Part shown: positions 8,801 to 17,669 of the stretch, piece after piece
Layout of the letters: the number at the start of each line of letters is the position of its first letter
Numbering within the stretch: position 1 is the stretch's first letter
Assembly: GCA_003427395.1 (NCBI GenBank)
Contig: BFEA01000151.1
Span: forward strand, 2,706,476-2,727,506
Direction: 5' to 3'
Origin: Chara braunii
Taxonomy: Eukaryota; Streptophyta; Charophyceae; Charales; Characeae
Length of the DNA stretch: 21,031 nt
Program-made: the position numbers and the translations under genes
The notes under the pieces: generated by a model
The model's input: the letters and a program-made list of their open reading frames with translations, nothing else
Told to the model about the DNA's origin: nothing
Database searches by the model: none

Positions 8801-9955
8801 GTGCAGAGTTACCGTGAACAGACGCTTGCAGAAGATCATGGTGTACAAAGTTGTATTGAACCGGACTCAGGTGAGAAATGTGCATCAATGAATGCGGATG
8901 CAGAATTGTCTTACGGGGTAAAGGCAAACGCTACAAATGATATGGATGTTCATCATGACGCAAGGGAAACAAAGGAGGAAGGCGACACCGTAGTACCATC
9001 AGGGTCTGGCGAAACAGGTACTCGTGCTAATGATGATTTGAACACATCATCGGTGACAGTGGAAGGAGGGGACACAGTGGTGCATTTAGATGCAGATATT
9101 GAGGAAGAACGTGAAATAAATCTTACTGAGCACAAATTGCCGCTAGCAACTCTCAACACAGTTCATGAATATTTTTCGTTTACGTGGCACCCTGGAAGTG
9201 GTGAATCATTCATATTAAGATTGGAGGATCTTAATCGCTTGGGGATGGGGAGGTGGTTGACGACCAATGTCATTGATTTTTATTGTCATTATGTATTTGA
9301 TTCAGTAAGATGACGTGGTGGTGACCTCTCACAAGTTGACGTGGTGCCCGTGTTATGATATGAACAAATACAAGGGATTTATAAAAACGTTGACGACAAT
9401 TGTCCGCCTGATTTTGAAGCAATAGCGCAAACTTCTGAGAAGAAGGCAAAGGGTATCAGAAAGGTGTGGGAAAAGGAAGTGGTTATAGCTAATATTCTTT
9501 ACAAGAACCATTTCACAGTTCTTGTAATAAACAATATAGGACCTATGTTGAAGGACCCACTTCTTAGAACTCCTACAGACTGCGCTATTTTTCATATGAA
9601 CTCGAAGACGCGGATGGGCAGACCAACCTTTGAACCGTTTTCGGCACATCTGTTTTATGAGCACATGGCTGAAATGTATTCACAAAACATACAAGTCACA
9701 CCGGTACAGGCATACCAGGCTTGGAGAGCAATTGTTGGTGAAGCTTCTTGTATTCAAGAGGTTTCATATCAACAACAACGAAACTTTTCTGACTGCGGAG
9801 TCTTCACAGCCCGAAATGTTGAGAGTATTCTCGAGACCATTGTAGCCGATCTGGAGTTGTTGTTGAACAAAGATGAAATGGCGAAGGCTTTGGAAGGATT
9901 ATGCTCAAGGAAGTCTTGCGACCAACGTCACGTCATGATAACGGTTTTGGCATAG
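8801..9955 (+). pseudogene. Ulp1/SENP-like (C48) cysteine protease, inactivated
   Basis: This frame is open from 8801 to 9955 apart from TGA codons at 9311 and 9356. The first 110 residues are acidic and disordered-looking. The peptidase part starts with LRLEDLNRLGMGRWLTTNVI (9217-9276), matching the L..L....WL.D.VI start of Ulp1 domains. Catalytic His is in NHFTVLVI (codon 9509), the usual Asp is replaced by Asn in HMNSK (9599), the oxyanion Gln is at 9776, and Cys is in SDCGVF (9794). Ulp1-type enzymes cleave SUMO or SUMO-like conjugates, and they are known passengers in plant Mutator- and CACTA-class transposons. The position 1.7 kb after a transposase on the same strand fits that pattern. 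The Asn would probably weaken or alter the triad, although papain-type enzymes do use Asn. Confidence 0.8.
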
Positions 9956-10369
9956 ACATACCCTCTGTCACGCACCACACAAACAACTGAGGGACTGTTT
10001 GTGGTTTTCAAAAGATTTGTGGCAAGCAGGAAGAAGAGATAAACCTCTACGTAAGATGGACGAGGAAGGTGAGTTCTGATTATCAATAGTTTGCAATTGT
10101 TATATTTCTAAAAAATATTCGTAATGAAATAAAATATTTTTCAACCAAAAAAAACAAATGAAACAATAAGTTACATCAATCGTATGTTTCTGAAATAAAT
10201 TCGTCATGTAGTTATCAAAAAAATGAATGCACAAAAAATTCTTCCCAATTCAAGTATGTATTATGTAAATGTATATTATATCCGACTTCGAATACGTTGG
10301 ATAAGACAGAACTAATGATGAGAGTAACACAAAGTTATTGATGTATATTAAGTATTTGTTTGTCCTGTT
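9956..10369. other. AT-rich noncoding spacer
   Basis: About 410 bases, strongly A/T-rich (runs such as AAATATTTTTCAACC), with no plausible frame, structured RNA or repeat. It may contain the 3' untranslated part of the protease gene and the promoter of the next one. Confidence 0.5.
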
Positions 10370-11295
10370 GTGAATTATGACAGGAATAACGACGTTGTGT
10401 CTGTGAAGAGTAACGCGGGTGAGCGGCAAGGTCTTCTGAAATGGATAATCAGAAATCCTGATGTGGTCGTGGTCGGGAGACAATTCGAACATCCAACAAA
10501 GGAAAACCATATGTGGATGAACGAGTGTCAACGCATAAAGGTGGCGCACGGAGAGCGCAACAAGAAGAACATAAGAAGGTAGAAGACAGAGCACAAACTG
10601 GGAAGCACAAAGAAAATGAGACCTCGCGCACGAGAAACGCATGACGATTATTGGTGGAATCATGGAGGGTGAACATAGTGGAAATGCATCGTGATGCTAG
10701 TAAAATAAAATTGAGAATGGAGGACAAACTTGAAGACGAGGGTGATGATGAACCTGTGTCACGCGGGAGGGAGGAATCTTCACAGCACACCCCAAGGCCA
10801 AACAGTGTGAGAAGGAAATCGCTGATCGCCGCTGACTTCCGAACTTCAACGAAACGTAAGTCGGAAAACAGACAGGGTCGTGCCAACTTAGATGTTAATA
10901 ACATAGAATGCTCGCAAGAAATGGAAAGTGGGGAAGATATTGAAGGAACCATGCATCGTGCCTATGTTCGGAGTAAGGAAGGTAACTCTCGACAGATGGA
11001 AGCCAACAGTGACCGTTGTGAACAACGGCATATGAGTGATGCAGACCGATAAACGTCGTCCTCACGACGGGGAGCTCAGAAGAAGTTGGGAGATAAGGAA
11101 GGCAAAGAATATGAAGAGTCTGAGGACGAATACGATGAAAATAGCACCGACGTTCACGCAAATGAGTTTGATGGAGAGGCAAATGATGACGATGACGAGA
11201 CTGTGAAAGATGACAAAGAAGAGACTCGGGATTTTGCAACTGACCGAGCAATAGGTAAAGGACACAACCGAATCACCTTGTTTTCAATAATGTAA
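10370..11295 (+). pseudogene. Unrecognised basic-then-acidic protein
   Basis: Frame 2 from 10370 gives a basic segment (GERQGLLKWIIRNPDVVVVG, later GERNKKNIRR) up to TAG 10580, then runs on in frame to about 10668. Frame 1 takes over at 10651 and runs to 11295 with one TAA (11050-11052). Its first half is mixed-charge (RPNSVRRKSLIAADFRTSTK), and its end is strongly acidic (YEESEDEYDENSTDVHANEF, DDDDETVKDDKEE). Acidic tails of this sort are common in histone chaperones and nuclear proteins, but no domain supports that here. The continuity of composition across the internal stop suggests a recently broken gene. Confidence 0.45.
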
Positions 11296-11483
11296 GCATA
11301 ACAGGAAAATATATGAAGAGAGTGTCCATAAATGTTATTCGTTTACAATTTTATTTTTTTTGGTTGTCGCATGTATCACACCTGTTGGTGGGTGCAGCTC
11401 CCGCATGTTTCCTGGTGGAGGCTTGAGCACGGATGTGGCTGCAACGGGGTTCCCTGTAATACTATAATGACCACATCAGTGGT

Positions 11484-12384
11484 TTGACTTACTCTAGTAT
11501 GACACTTGAAATGTGTGTGTGTGTGTGTGTGTGCACAATGATGCGGGAGCGTGTCGAAGGAAACGTGAAGGTGAACAAAACTCCGAAGGAGCGGGTATGT
11601 GAAGACATTCAGACATTGCAGGCACACTCGAAAATGATGAAGCAATTGCTGCGTTGCGTGGCAAAAACTTTCTGTTTTTCTCGAGCACGAGATGTAGAGA
11701 TATACCCCTCAATTGAGGTGTATGTGGAAACTTTCATAGAACTCGTCAGTTCTCTTGACACGAAGGCACAAGATATTGTTCATCGCACGATATGATGAAA
11801 AGGGCCTTCGGTGATTCGCACGCTCGGGTCCAGGGAATTGACAAACATCAGAGCGGAGATTGCTTATGACGTTGTTAGAGGGTTTTGGACCGCGGCATGG
11901 TTGCCGTATCCATGTGGAAGTGTAAGAGATCGTTTGGATGTGAAGCGAGAGGAGATGCGGAAGAGAATGACTGAAGATTCGTCGTGGAGGATTAAAGGTA
12001 ATGAACCATGGGGCGCAATGGAGTTCAAGACCGCAGTGCAAGATGTGTTGGACTGGTCGCACTCTTCAGCAACTCACATTTGCCCATATGGTATTGGATT
12101 GTCACATCAAAAAAAAAAATCGACCTGCACATACGGCTCCAGCAAGCAAGGAAATGAGAACGATTGAAGAAGTCATCATAACAACGTGCAAGACTGGTAT
12201 TAGAAAAGTGACGATCAATGTGGTCTCTCTCGACAAAGATAAAATTGTTGTGCAAAGTTTCATAAATATATGAGAACGCCTATACTCCGTAAGGAGGAAG
12301 AAGAAAGAGGAAGTGATTCGCATGAACGATGATCATAGATTTGTTGATATTTTTGAAAAAAGAGAGGAGGTCCTCGTGGATTAG
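11484..12384 (+). pseudogene. Unrecognised protein with two stops and an A11 frameshift
   Basis: Frame 0 runs from about 11484 through a (TG)n tract (11512-11533, read as Val-Cys), then a helical-looking stretch (ERVCEDIQTLQAHSKMMKQL, VYVETFIELVSSLDTKAQDI), two consecutive TGA codons (11793-11798), and LTNIRAEIAYDVVRGFWTAA onward. At an A11 run (12109-12119) the likely frame changes to frame 1 (MRTIEEVIITTCKTGIRKVT), continuing over TGA 12271 to TAG 12382-12384. I recognise no family. The length of about 300 codons and even composition make a real, decayed gene likely. It is the last + strand frame before the GA tract at 12522. Confidence 0.45.
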
Positions 12385-12518
12385 AGGCTGCAGGACGTGG
12401 GCAGTACTCCTCCAGAAGCTTGCAACAGTAGCCGGGAGGAAATGTGAGCTTCAGAAACATGCGGCATAGAGCTTAAGAGGAGTGCATATGCATTTGTAAA
12501 ATATCGGTTAAAAACATA

Positions 12519-12521
<3 letters not shown>

Positions 12522-12572
<51 letters not shown>
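12522..12572. repeat. (GA)n microsatellite
   Basis: An uninterrupted (GA) tract of about 25 units. It separates the lower-GC block to its left from a GC-rich segment starting TTCAGGCCCCTGGCGCGC, so it may mark an insertion boundary. Confidence 0.95.
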
Positions 12573-12575
<3 letters not shown>

Positions 12576-12785
12576 AGGCCCCTGGCGCGCGGCCACGTGC
12601 GTTATCGAAGCCGCGGAGACGGATGAGTATGATAGAAAAAGGATGGATAGTCAGACTTGGGCACATGGATTGGGTCACTAGATCTGTACAGGCCTGACCG
12701 CCCGGCTGGGCACTGCATCCGGGCCAGTGCGATGGGGACCCTCCTCGAAGGGTCACCCGGGCGAGTAAAAATAAAAATAAAACCT
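12573..12785 (+). mobile_element. Possible 3' end of a non-LTR element or SINE: three-way-junction fold plus A-rich tail
   Basis: A GC-rich segment ends in nested inverted repeats. CGCCCGG (12699-12705) pairs with CCGGGCG (12757-12763) and encloses two hairpins, GCACTG/CAGTGC (12710-12715 with 12725-12730) and GACCCT/AGGGTC (12737-12742 with 12749-12754). The tail AGTAAAAATAAAAATAAAA follows directly. Structured 3' ends followed by short A-rich repeats are typical of elements copied by target-primed reverse transcription. No pol III A or B box and no reverse transcriptase could be identified, so the element class stays open. Confidence 0.45.
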
Positions 12786-14298
12786 TTAGTTGTTTGTTAT
12801 TTCCCCTAATGATGGACCTTTTTGCGCCCTTCATCAGTAATATTTTTTTTTTTTTTTTTTTTTTCATGTCAGTTTTGAAGGGGGNGGGGTATTAGGGGCC
12901 TTAATGAGAATAAGAATAGGGTTGAAGGGCATTTGAAGGGTGCGAGTTAATTTTTCTTCCTTTGTTTCATTTTTATTTCCAATTGTGTGAAGAATTTGAA
13001 CGCGAACCTAAGCCAAAGGTTGTTTGGTTTGGTATTATGTAAAACATGTTTTTTTTTTTATTTTCATTTGTTATATTATGGATTGAGACCCCGCCCGACC
13101 CTATTTTTTAGCCCATTGTCTCGGCCAGCTTCGGTGCAACGTTCGGGCACCCGTGCAGCACGACAACTCTCGTTATATGGGCATAATTCGAGTTTCATAA
13201 TGATGATAGTGATGAACAGTAAGATGTTAAATGTCGAACTTTGGCGATCGCAACTGAAAGTGGAAGTATAATACATGGGATGACTCAGCCGTCCGGTGTT
13301 CACACTTATTATGAGAACATGAGTGTGTTGAAGTTTATGATTTTAAATAAACTCTTGTTGTTATATCGTTCATGGCGAAGGAACAAAAGTTTATCATTTA
13401 TCAAATTCGTGCTTACGATGTATATCATCATGTTTAATATTGGCACGTAATGGACACTCACGACTAATCGATGATTGTTTTTTCATGTTGTTTGATATTA
13501 CCACCACATATGTAACTCCGACCCAAACGCAGTCTCCCTCAAATAGTTGAACATTAAATAATATAATGGTTGTTTTCTTATTATTGTTTTTTTTATTTCG
13601 GTATTGTGTGTGTTAAGATAGTACGTGCATAAGTTTTATTATTCGCCTTGCGATTCGGTTGAATATTGTAGGCACAAATATCTTAGAACAAGAAGTGTTT
13701 ATGAACTTATTTATAATTGTAATCTTATGAGTAATGCTTGTAGTGTTTCGTGTGCTTCACATACCTCCGAAGTGTACTTAGGCTTCTACTTATTGTGATA
13801 GAGTTGAGCGTCACAGTTGTATGTACCATTGTCACCTTCGGCCCTCACATCCATCGTTAAAGAAAGTATGTGTTTCGTTTATCTTATAGAGTCGACTGAG
13901 TAGTATTTCTTTACATAACAAAAGTTGAACAATATGAAAATGTTATTTTTTTTTTGAACGTGCACGAAAATGTTGCTTGAACGTTACTTCATGCTTGGCA
14001 ACAATCATCCCAACGTTCTAGTATAACCTGAAAACATTAAAAGGTTAGTGGAATATACAGTTGATAAACGACATTTCCAACATTCGAGGAATGTTGGTCG
14101 AGCTGTTCGGAGAATGTTTCTCTCATATAGTTAACGTTTGTTGTATTGAGCCAACGTTCAACTAATGCGTGTTTATCGGTGAAGGTTTCTTAATGCAAAA
14201 AAAGTTAGAATATGGTGCATGCTCCATATGGACAACTCATTATAAGCAGAAAAATTTTAATTATTATAAATTTGGAAAAATTGATTTTTTTTCTGTTG
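12786..14298. other. AT-rich region without recognised genes
   Basis: The region contains T22 (12843-12864), a G run with one N (12885), and scattered short frames with no motif. CCAACATTC and GAATGTTGG (14077-14085 and 14089-14097) form a perfect 9-bp hairpin with a 3-base loop. The words AACGTT and AACGTTC recur between 13960 and 14160. The boundary with the retroelement at about 14298 is abrupt: upstream sequence does not encode the reverse transcriptase or the main body of RNase H expected there. Confidence 0.55.
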
Positions 14299-14472
14299 AT
14301 GGATTTTGACATTCGTCATCGAAAACACGAGAAACACGGCAACGCAGATGGACTGATACGACTGCATCGTCCCAACAAGGTACCCAGGAGTGAGGAAGTG
14401 ACACCGTGGCACGATCCGGAACTAAAAAACGAGCCCCAGTACGGGAAAGTGGAGATCCTTCTAAAGGATTGA
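14299..14472 (+). pseudogene. C-terminal end of Ty3/gypsy RNase H (pol fragment)
   Basis: MDFDIRHRKHEKHGNADGL (14299-14355) matches the end of Ty3/gypsy RNase H, where a strand is followed by HRPG-type residues and then NADALSR; here it reads NADGLIR. The catalytic part of RNase H and all of the reverse transcriptase are absent, so the element is 5'-truncated or the upstream part has been replaced. TGA 14470 ends the open stretch, and the same frame (frame 1) carries the PHD finger and integrase below. The connecting part is charged (RSEEVTPWHDPELKNEPQ). Confidence 0.75.
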
Positions 14473-14482
14473 GTGGAAGCGT

Positions 14483-14483
<1 letters not shown>

Positions 14484-14520
<37 letters not shown>
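14484..14520. repeat. (CT)n microsatellite inside the pol region
   Basis: A (CT) tract of about 18 units lies between the RNase H end and the PHD-like finger. It reads as Ser-Leu repeats in two frames. Slippage here changes the reading frame: downstream, frame 3 encodes a Pro/Ser-rich start (MATPSSSAPSFNPTDSSPPP, from 14535), whereas the finger and integrase are in frame 1. Confidence 0.9.
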
Positions 14521-14522
<2 letters not shown>

Positions 14523-14625
14523 TTTCCCGGAACAATGGCGACCCCTTCTTCTTCTGCTCCTTCTTTCAACCCCACCGATTCCTCTCCTCCTCCGCATTTA
14601 GAATTTTTCGTCAATCTTCCGGATA

Positions 14626-14925
14626 AGTTTTTGTTATTTTTGCACGTGTATTTCATAGTTTTATGGGGTAGATTGCTATCCCTTTGAGTCGGGGTTCACT
14701 GACTGGGTAGAATGTGCCACGTGTATCAATCATGCGCATGGCGCATGCGTTCGATATCGAACGAGTAGTAAGACGTGGAAGTGCCTACTGTGTAGGACGG
14801 ACAAGCTTCCCACGAAAGTTCGATTCGAGGCCTCCAGAACTAACGGCCCCGAATATGATGAAAAATATCGAAGAGTTGAAGTATTGACGGATAAAATATT
14901 ATTGGTTAAATTAGCTAGTAAATGA
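14626..14925 (+). pseudogene. PHD-like C4HC3 zinc finger within Ty3/gypsy pol
   Basis: Frame 1 shows all eight zinc ligands of a PHD finger: Cys 14632 and 14641 (C-x2-C), Cys 14713 and 14722 (C-x2-C), His 14737 (x4 after Cys), Cys 14746 (H-x2-C), and Cys 14782 and 14791 (C-x2-C). The conserved Trp two residues before the final pair is at 14776 (TWKCLLC), and DWVECATC is typical of the PHD core. PHD fingers usually read histone H3 tails, so a role in steering integration to chromatin would be plausible. An in-frame TAG (14656) lies between the first two Cys pairs, and the gap between those pairs is slightly longer than usual (23 residues). TGA 14923 separates the finger from integrase in the same frame. 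Alternatively it is a captured host exon. Confidence 0.65.
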
Positions 14926-16254
14926 TTGGACCAACTCACTAAGCATGACAGGCGTCGGGCCCCCGAGAGTTCCCGAGATTATCGATGGATCAACAGTAAT
15001 TTAAAAAAATGTAAAACAGACGGATCGGAATTATGGTTGCCGGTTCCCCACCCATTTCAACGATATGACTGGACTAAATCGGCGCACGAGGAACAAGCCG
15101 CTCATTTTGCGATACGTATCACTGAAGTGACCATCGATCAAAATCGATGGTTCTGCTTTAATATTCGCGATGACATGAGACAAGTGGTCGCCAACTGTCT
15201 AGTCTCTACTGCCGATCGTGCGTCCCTTCGTGGGCCAAACACAATAGTCCTGACGGAGGTAGAACGTCCCTTCCAACAAGTCGGTATGGACACGACAGAT
15301 ATTGACATGCCGCCTAGCCCCAACTGTTGTGAGTACTTCATTCTCTTGGTGTTGATCGACCACTTCTCGAAGTATATCGAAGTTTGTCCCTGTAAGACAT
15401 GAAAGACCTCAGAGATAGCTACGTACATTGACCGATTCCTCAATACCCATCTAGATATAGAAGAGATTTTATCCGACAATGGGTCTGAATTCAAAGCCGA
15501 GCTAGAGGAACTATTGATGCGTCGTGGCATTACTCTCCGACACACTGCTCCCCATGTCTCTCAGTCCAATGGGCTAGCCGATAATGAGAACCGCACGATT
15601 AAGACCACTCTACGCAGGAACTTAGCGGCCAACGACACACGTCCTTGGCCTGAGATAGTGTATCAAATCATCGGGATTCATCAGGCGACCCCCCATGAAT
15701 CCACTGGATTCACCCCCTTTCAGCTACAAACGAATAGTATCCCATGTGTCGATAATCGGAGTGCCTCGGAAAATGCCGAAAAAGGGGGAAGGGACACGCG
15801 GTCGGCCCTCTAGGCCAAGGCTAAACGATACATGGAATTAATGGAAAAGGCTATCCCTAGACTAGCCCGAAAAAGACAGAAAATAATCGAACTGGCCCAC
15901 GGTAGGCAGGTTCGTAGCTACGAGGCCCGGAATGGGAATGCAAGCCCACAACACCAGTATAAATTAGGGGACCTAGTGCAAGTACGTAAATGTGCACGCG
16001 ACCGGAAACTCGCTCTCAAGTTTTATGGTTGCTTTCGAGTAGTGGAACTCGGCCCTAACGGAGCCAATACTGTGTGCATTGCTCCTGAGACCGGTGCCAA
16101 CCATAACCCTCTTCCTATCGTCTGTCATACCTCCTACCTTCGCCCCCTCCCACCCTCGGAGGACCCTATCTTGCCTTCTTCTTTCTCTAGCCCAGGCGAG
16201 GATCTTGCTTCCCCCCTTTCGTTTGGTACCACTTCTCCTCAGTCTTCGCCATGA
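14926..16254 (+). pseudogene. Ty3/gypsy-type integrase, with in-frame stops
   Basis: Integrase inserts the element's cDNA into the host genome. The N-terminal zinc region has His 15085 and His 15103 and Cys 15196, but the last Cys is Ser (15205). The core has Asp 15289 (GMDTTD), YFILLVLIDHFSKYIEV, Asp 15475 (SDNGSEF), and NGLADNENRTIK, where the third acid is either Asp 15580 or Glu 15586. FTPFQL follows. The C-terminal part has YKLGDLVQVRK (15958-15990) and a GPY/F-like FYGCFRVVELG (16022-16054), then a Pro/Ser-rich end. No chromodomain is visible. TGA 15400 and TAG 15811 interrupt an otherwise continuous frame 1. The gene ends at TGA 16252-16254, overlapping the next ATG by four bases. The order RNase H, finger, integrase is that of the Ty3/gypsy superfamily. 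Confidence 0.9.
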
Positions 16255-17669
16255 GTTTCACCATTGAGCCGACTCTTCCTCCACAACTTCTCCAACCTCG
16301 CCCTTCGTTGCAGTTTCGCCAAGTCTCACACCCTAGTCTCAGTCCCGACCTCCTCCGGTTTGCGCAAATGTTCAGCCACCAAGCCTGGTACGCGGCTGTA
16401 GAAGTAATGATTTCAACAGAGCGGGGAGCAACGGTCATCTTGGCGGAAGCTTCAACGTTCAATCGATTCTCCCAGCCTAACCAAAGCGACGTAATGACAA
16501 TCCTCGCCTTCAGTGGTGATCTATGCACTATCCACTTGCAACAACGCAATGCTGTGATCGCCAACCTCTACGAGTGGGAACAGGAGTGGGTAGCGGATTG
16601 GCGACGGCGACTAGCCCAACCAGGCCGACAGGTGGTGGGAACCGAGTGTATTGATACCTTTTCTCTTCGAACTGGTACCACTGATCCCCCTGCTCGTCCC
16701 CTTCCCCCTCTTTGACTTTACCCTTCGTACAGATGAATCGCTCCTCGACCTTCTTCCTTGCTTCAGATCTTCCAACTCTCTGGCCATCTTGGGTTGATCC
16801 CCTTCTGACCTTGGAGATTCGTCCCGCCCCCATCCCTCCCTTCCATCCTCTTTACCTTCGCAAGTGGGCTGAATTCGTGTCGGTCAGCGTGTGCATGCTA
16901 ACGGTGAGGTGTCACTGGGCTCGGTACTACAGCAATCGGGAGTTAGAGATCTGCAACGAGATCTTGCTAGTACTAAGTGCAGGCGTGGCCAACGGAGACA
17001 GGGACTTGTGGCACTTTATTTGGACTTCTTTGCAGAGAGATCGTTGAAGGCCGAAGAGCGACTTTTGCGTACGAGATTCTCACGTTTCTATCTCAGCTCA
17101 TCGACGATCTGCCGACGAACATTATCCCTTTCAATCTGAGCGATCCTAGCCAGGCTGAACCTGTCACTTTGGAGAGGACGTTGATGCCAACAGTGATTTG
17201 GGCGAACTGCATAGAAGACTTTTCTCAATACTTGAGCGATCACGATCCCACGGTTTGGCGCTTTCTGGACCTGGATGATCTTGCACCGGATAATTCTGAT
17301 CTAAACGAGTTCTGGAACGCTCACTAGGCAGACAACGAGGTGCTATCGGACGACGATCCAGGTCACAGTCTGTCGACAGAAGAAGAGTCGGAAGCCAGAT
17401 CAACGTCAAAAAAAAAAAAGAAGGCATCAACAGCAAAGCCCCAGGGGGGGGCGCCGGCCCAAGCACCACTTACTACACGGGGAGGATCTCCTCTGAACCC
17501 CGAAGTCCCTGTTGATACCGCCAGTCGACACGATGGCGCAGAATCCTTCCGTCGGCGCCGCCGCTCTCGCTCCCCATCTCCTACCTCCTCCGCCCCCTCC
17601 GCACTTCGTTCCCGTCCTCCTCCCCGCAGAGACGCTCCGTCCTCGTCCGATCTATCGCCGCCCTCTTAA
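16251..17669 (+). pseudogene. Unrecognised protein after integrase, with SR/K-rich tail
   Basis: ATG 16251 overlaps the integrase stop (ATGA). Frame 0 is open to 16715 (LLRFAQMFSHQAWYAAVEVM and a Trp-rich stretch EWEQEWVADWRRRL), and resumes at about 17028-17669 (VEGRRATFAYEILTFLSQLI, an acidic NSDLNEFWNAH end, TAG 17325). Between them, frame 2 (16712-17047) keeps similar composition, so two compensating frameshifts are likely. After the TAG the frame continues with an acidic then basic tail: K5 (17409-17423) and RRRRRSRSPSPTSSAPSA. The position after pol is where some Ty3/gypsy elements carry an extra gene (env-like or otherwise). No transmembrane segment or signal peptide is seen, and the tail suggests a nuclear or RNA-binding protein. 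I do not recognise the fold. Confidence 0.5.

Noticed and set aside
12573-12770. tRNA gene or tRNA-derived SINE head
   Set aside because: The fold is cloverleaf-like, but no GGTTCGA-type B box or A box is present and the stem lengths do not fit a tRNA.
14316-14656. Minus-strand frames across the (CT)n tract at 14484-14520
   Set aside because: They are antisense shadows of the pol fragment and of the dinucleotide tract.
14535-17600. Homology between the Pro/Ser-rich starts at 14535 and 17533
   Set aside because: Both start with MA and run into a PPPH or PPPPPPH stretch, but the similarity does not extend beyond low-complexity sequence.
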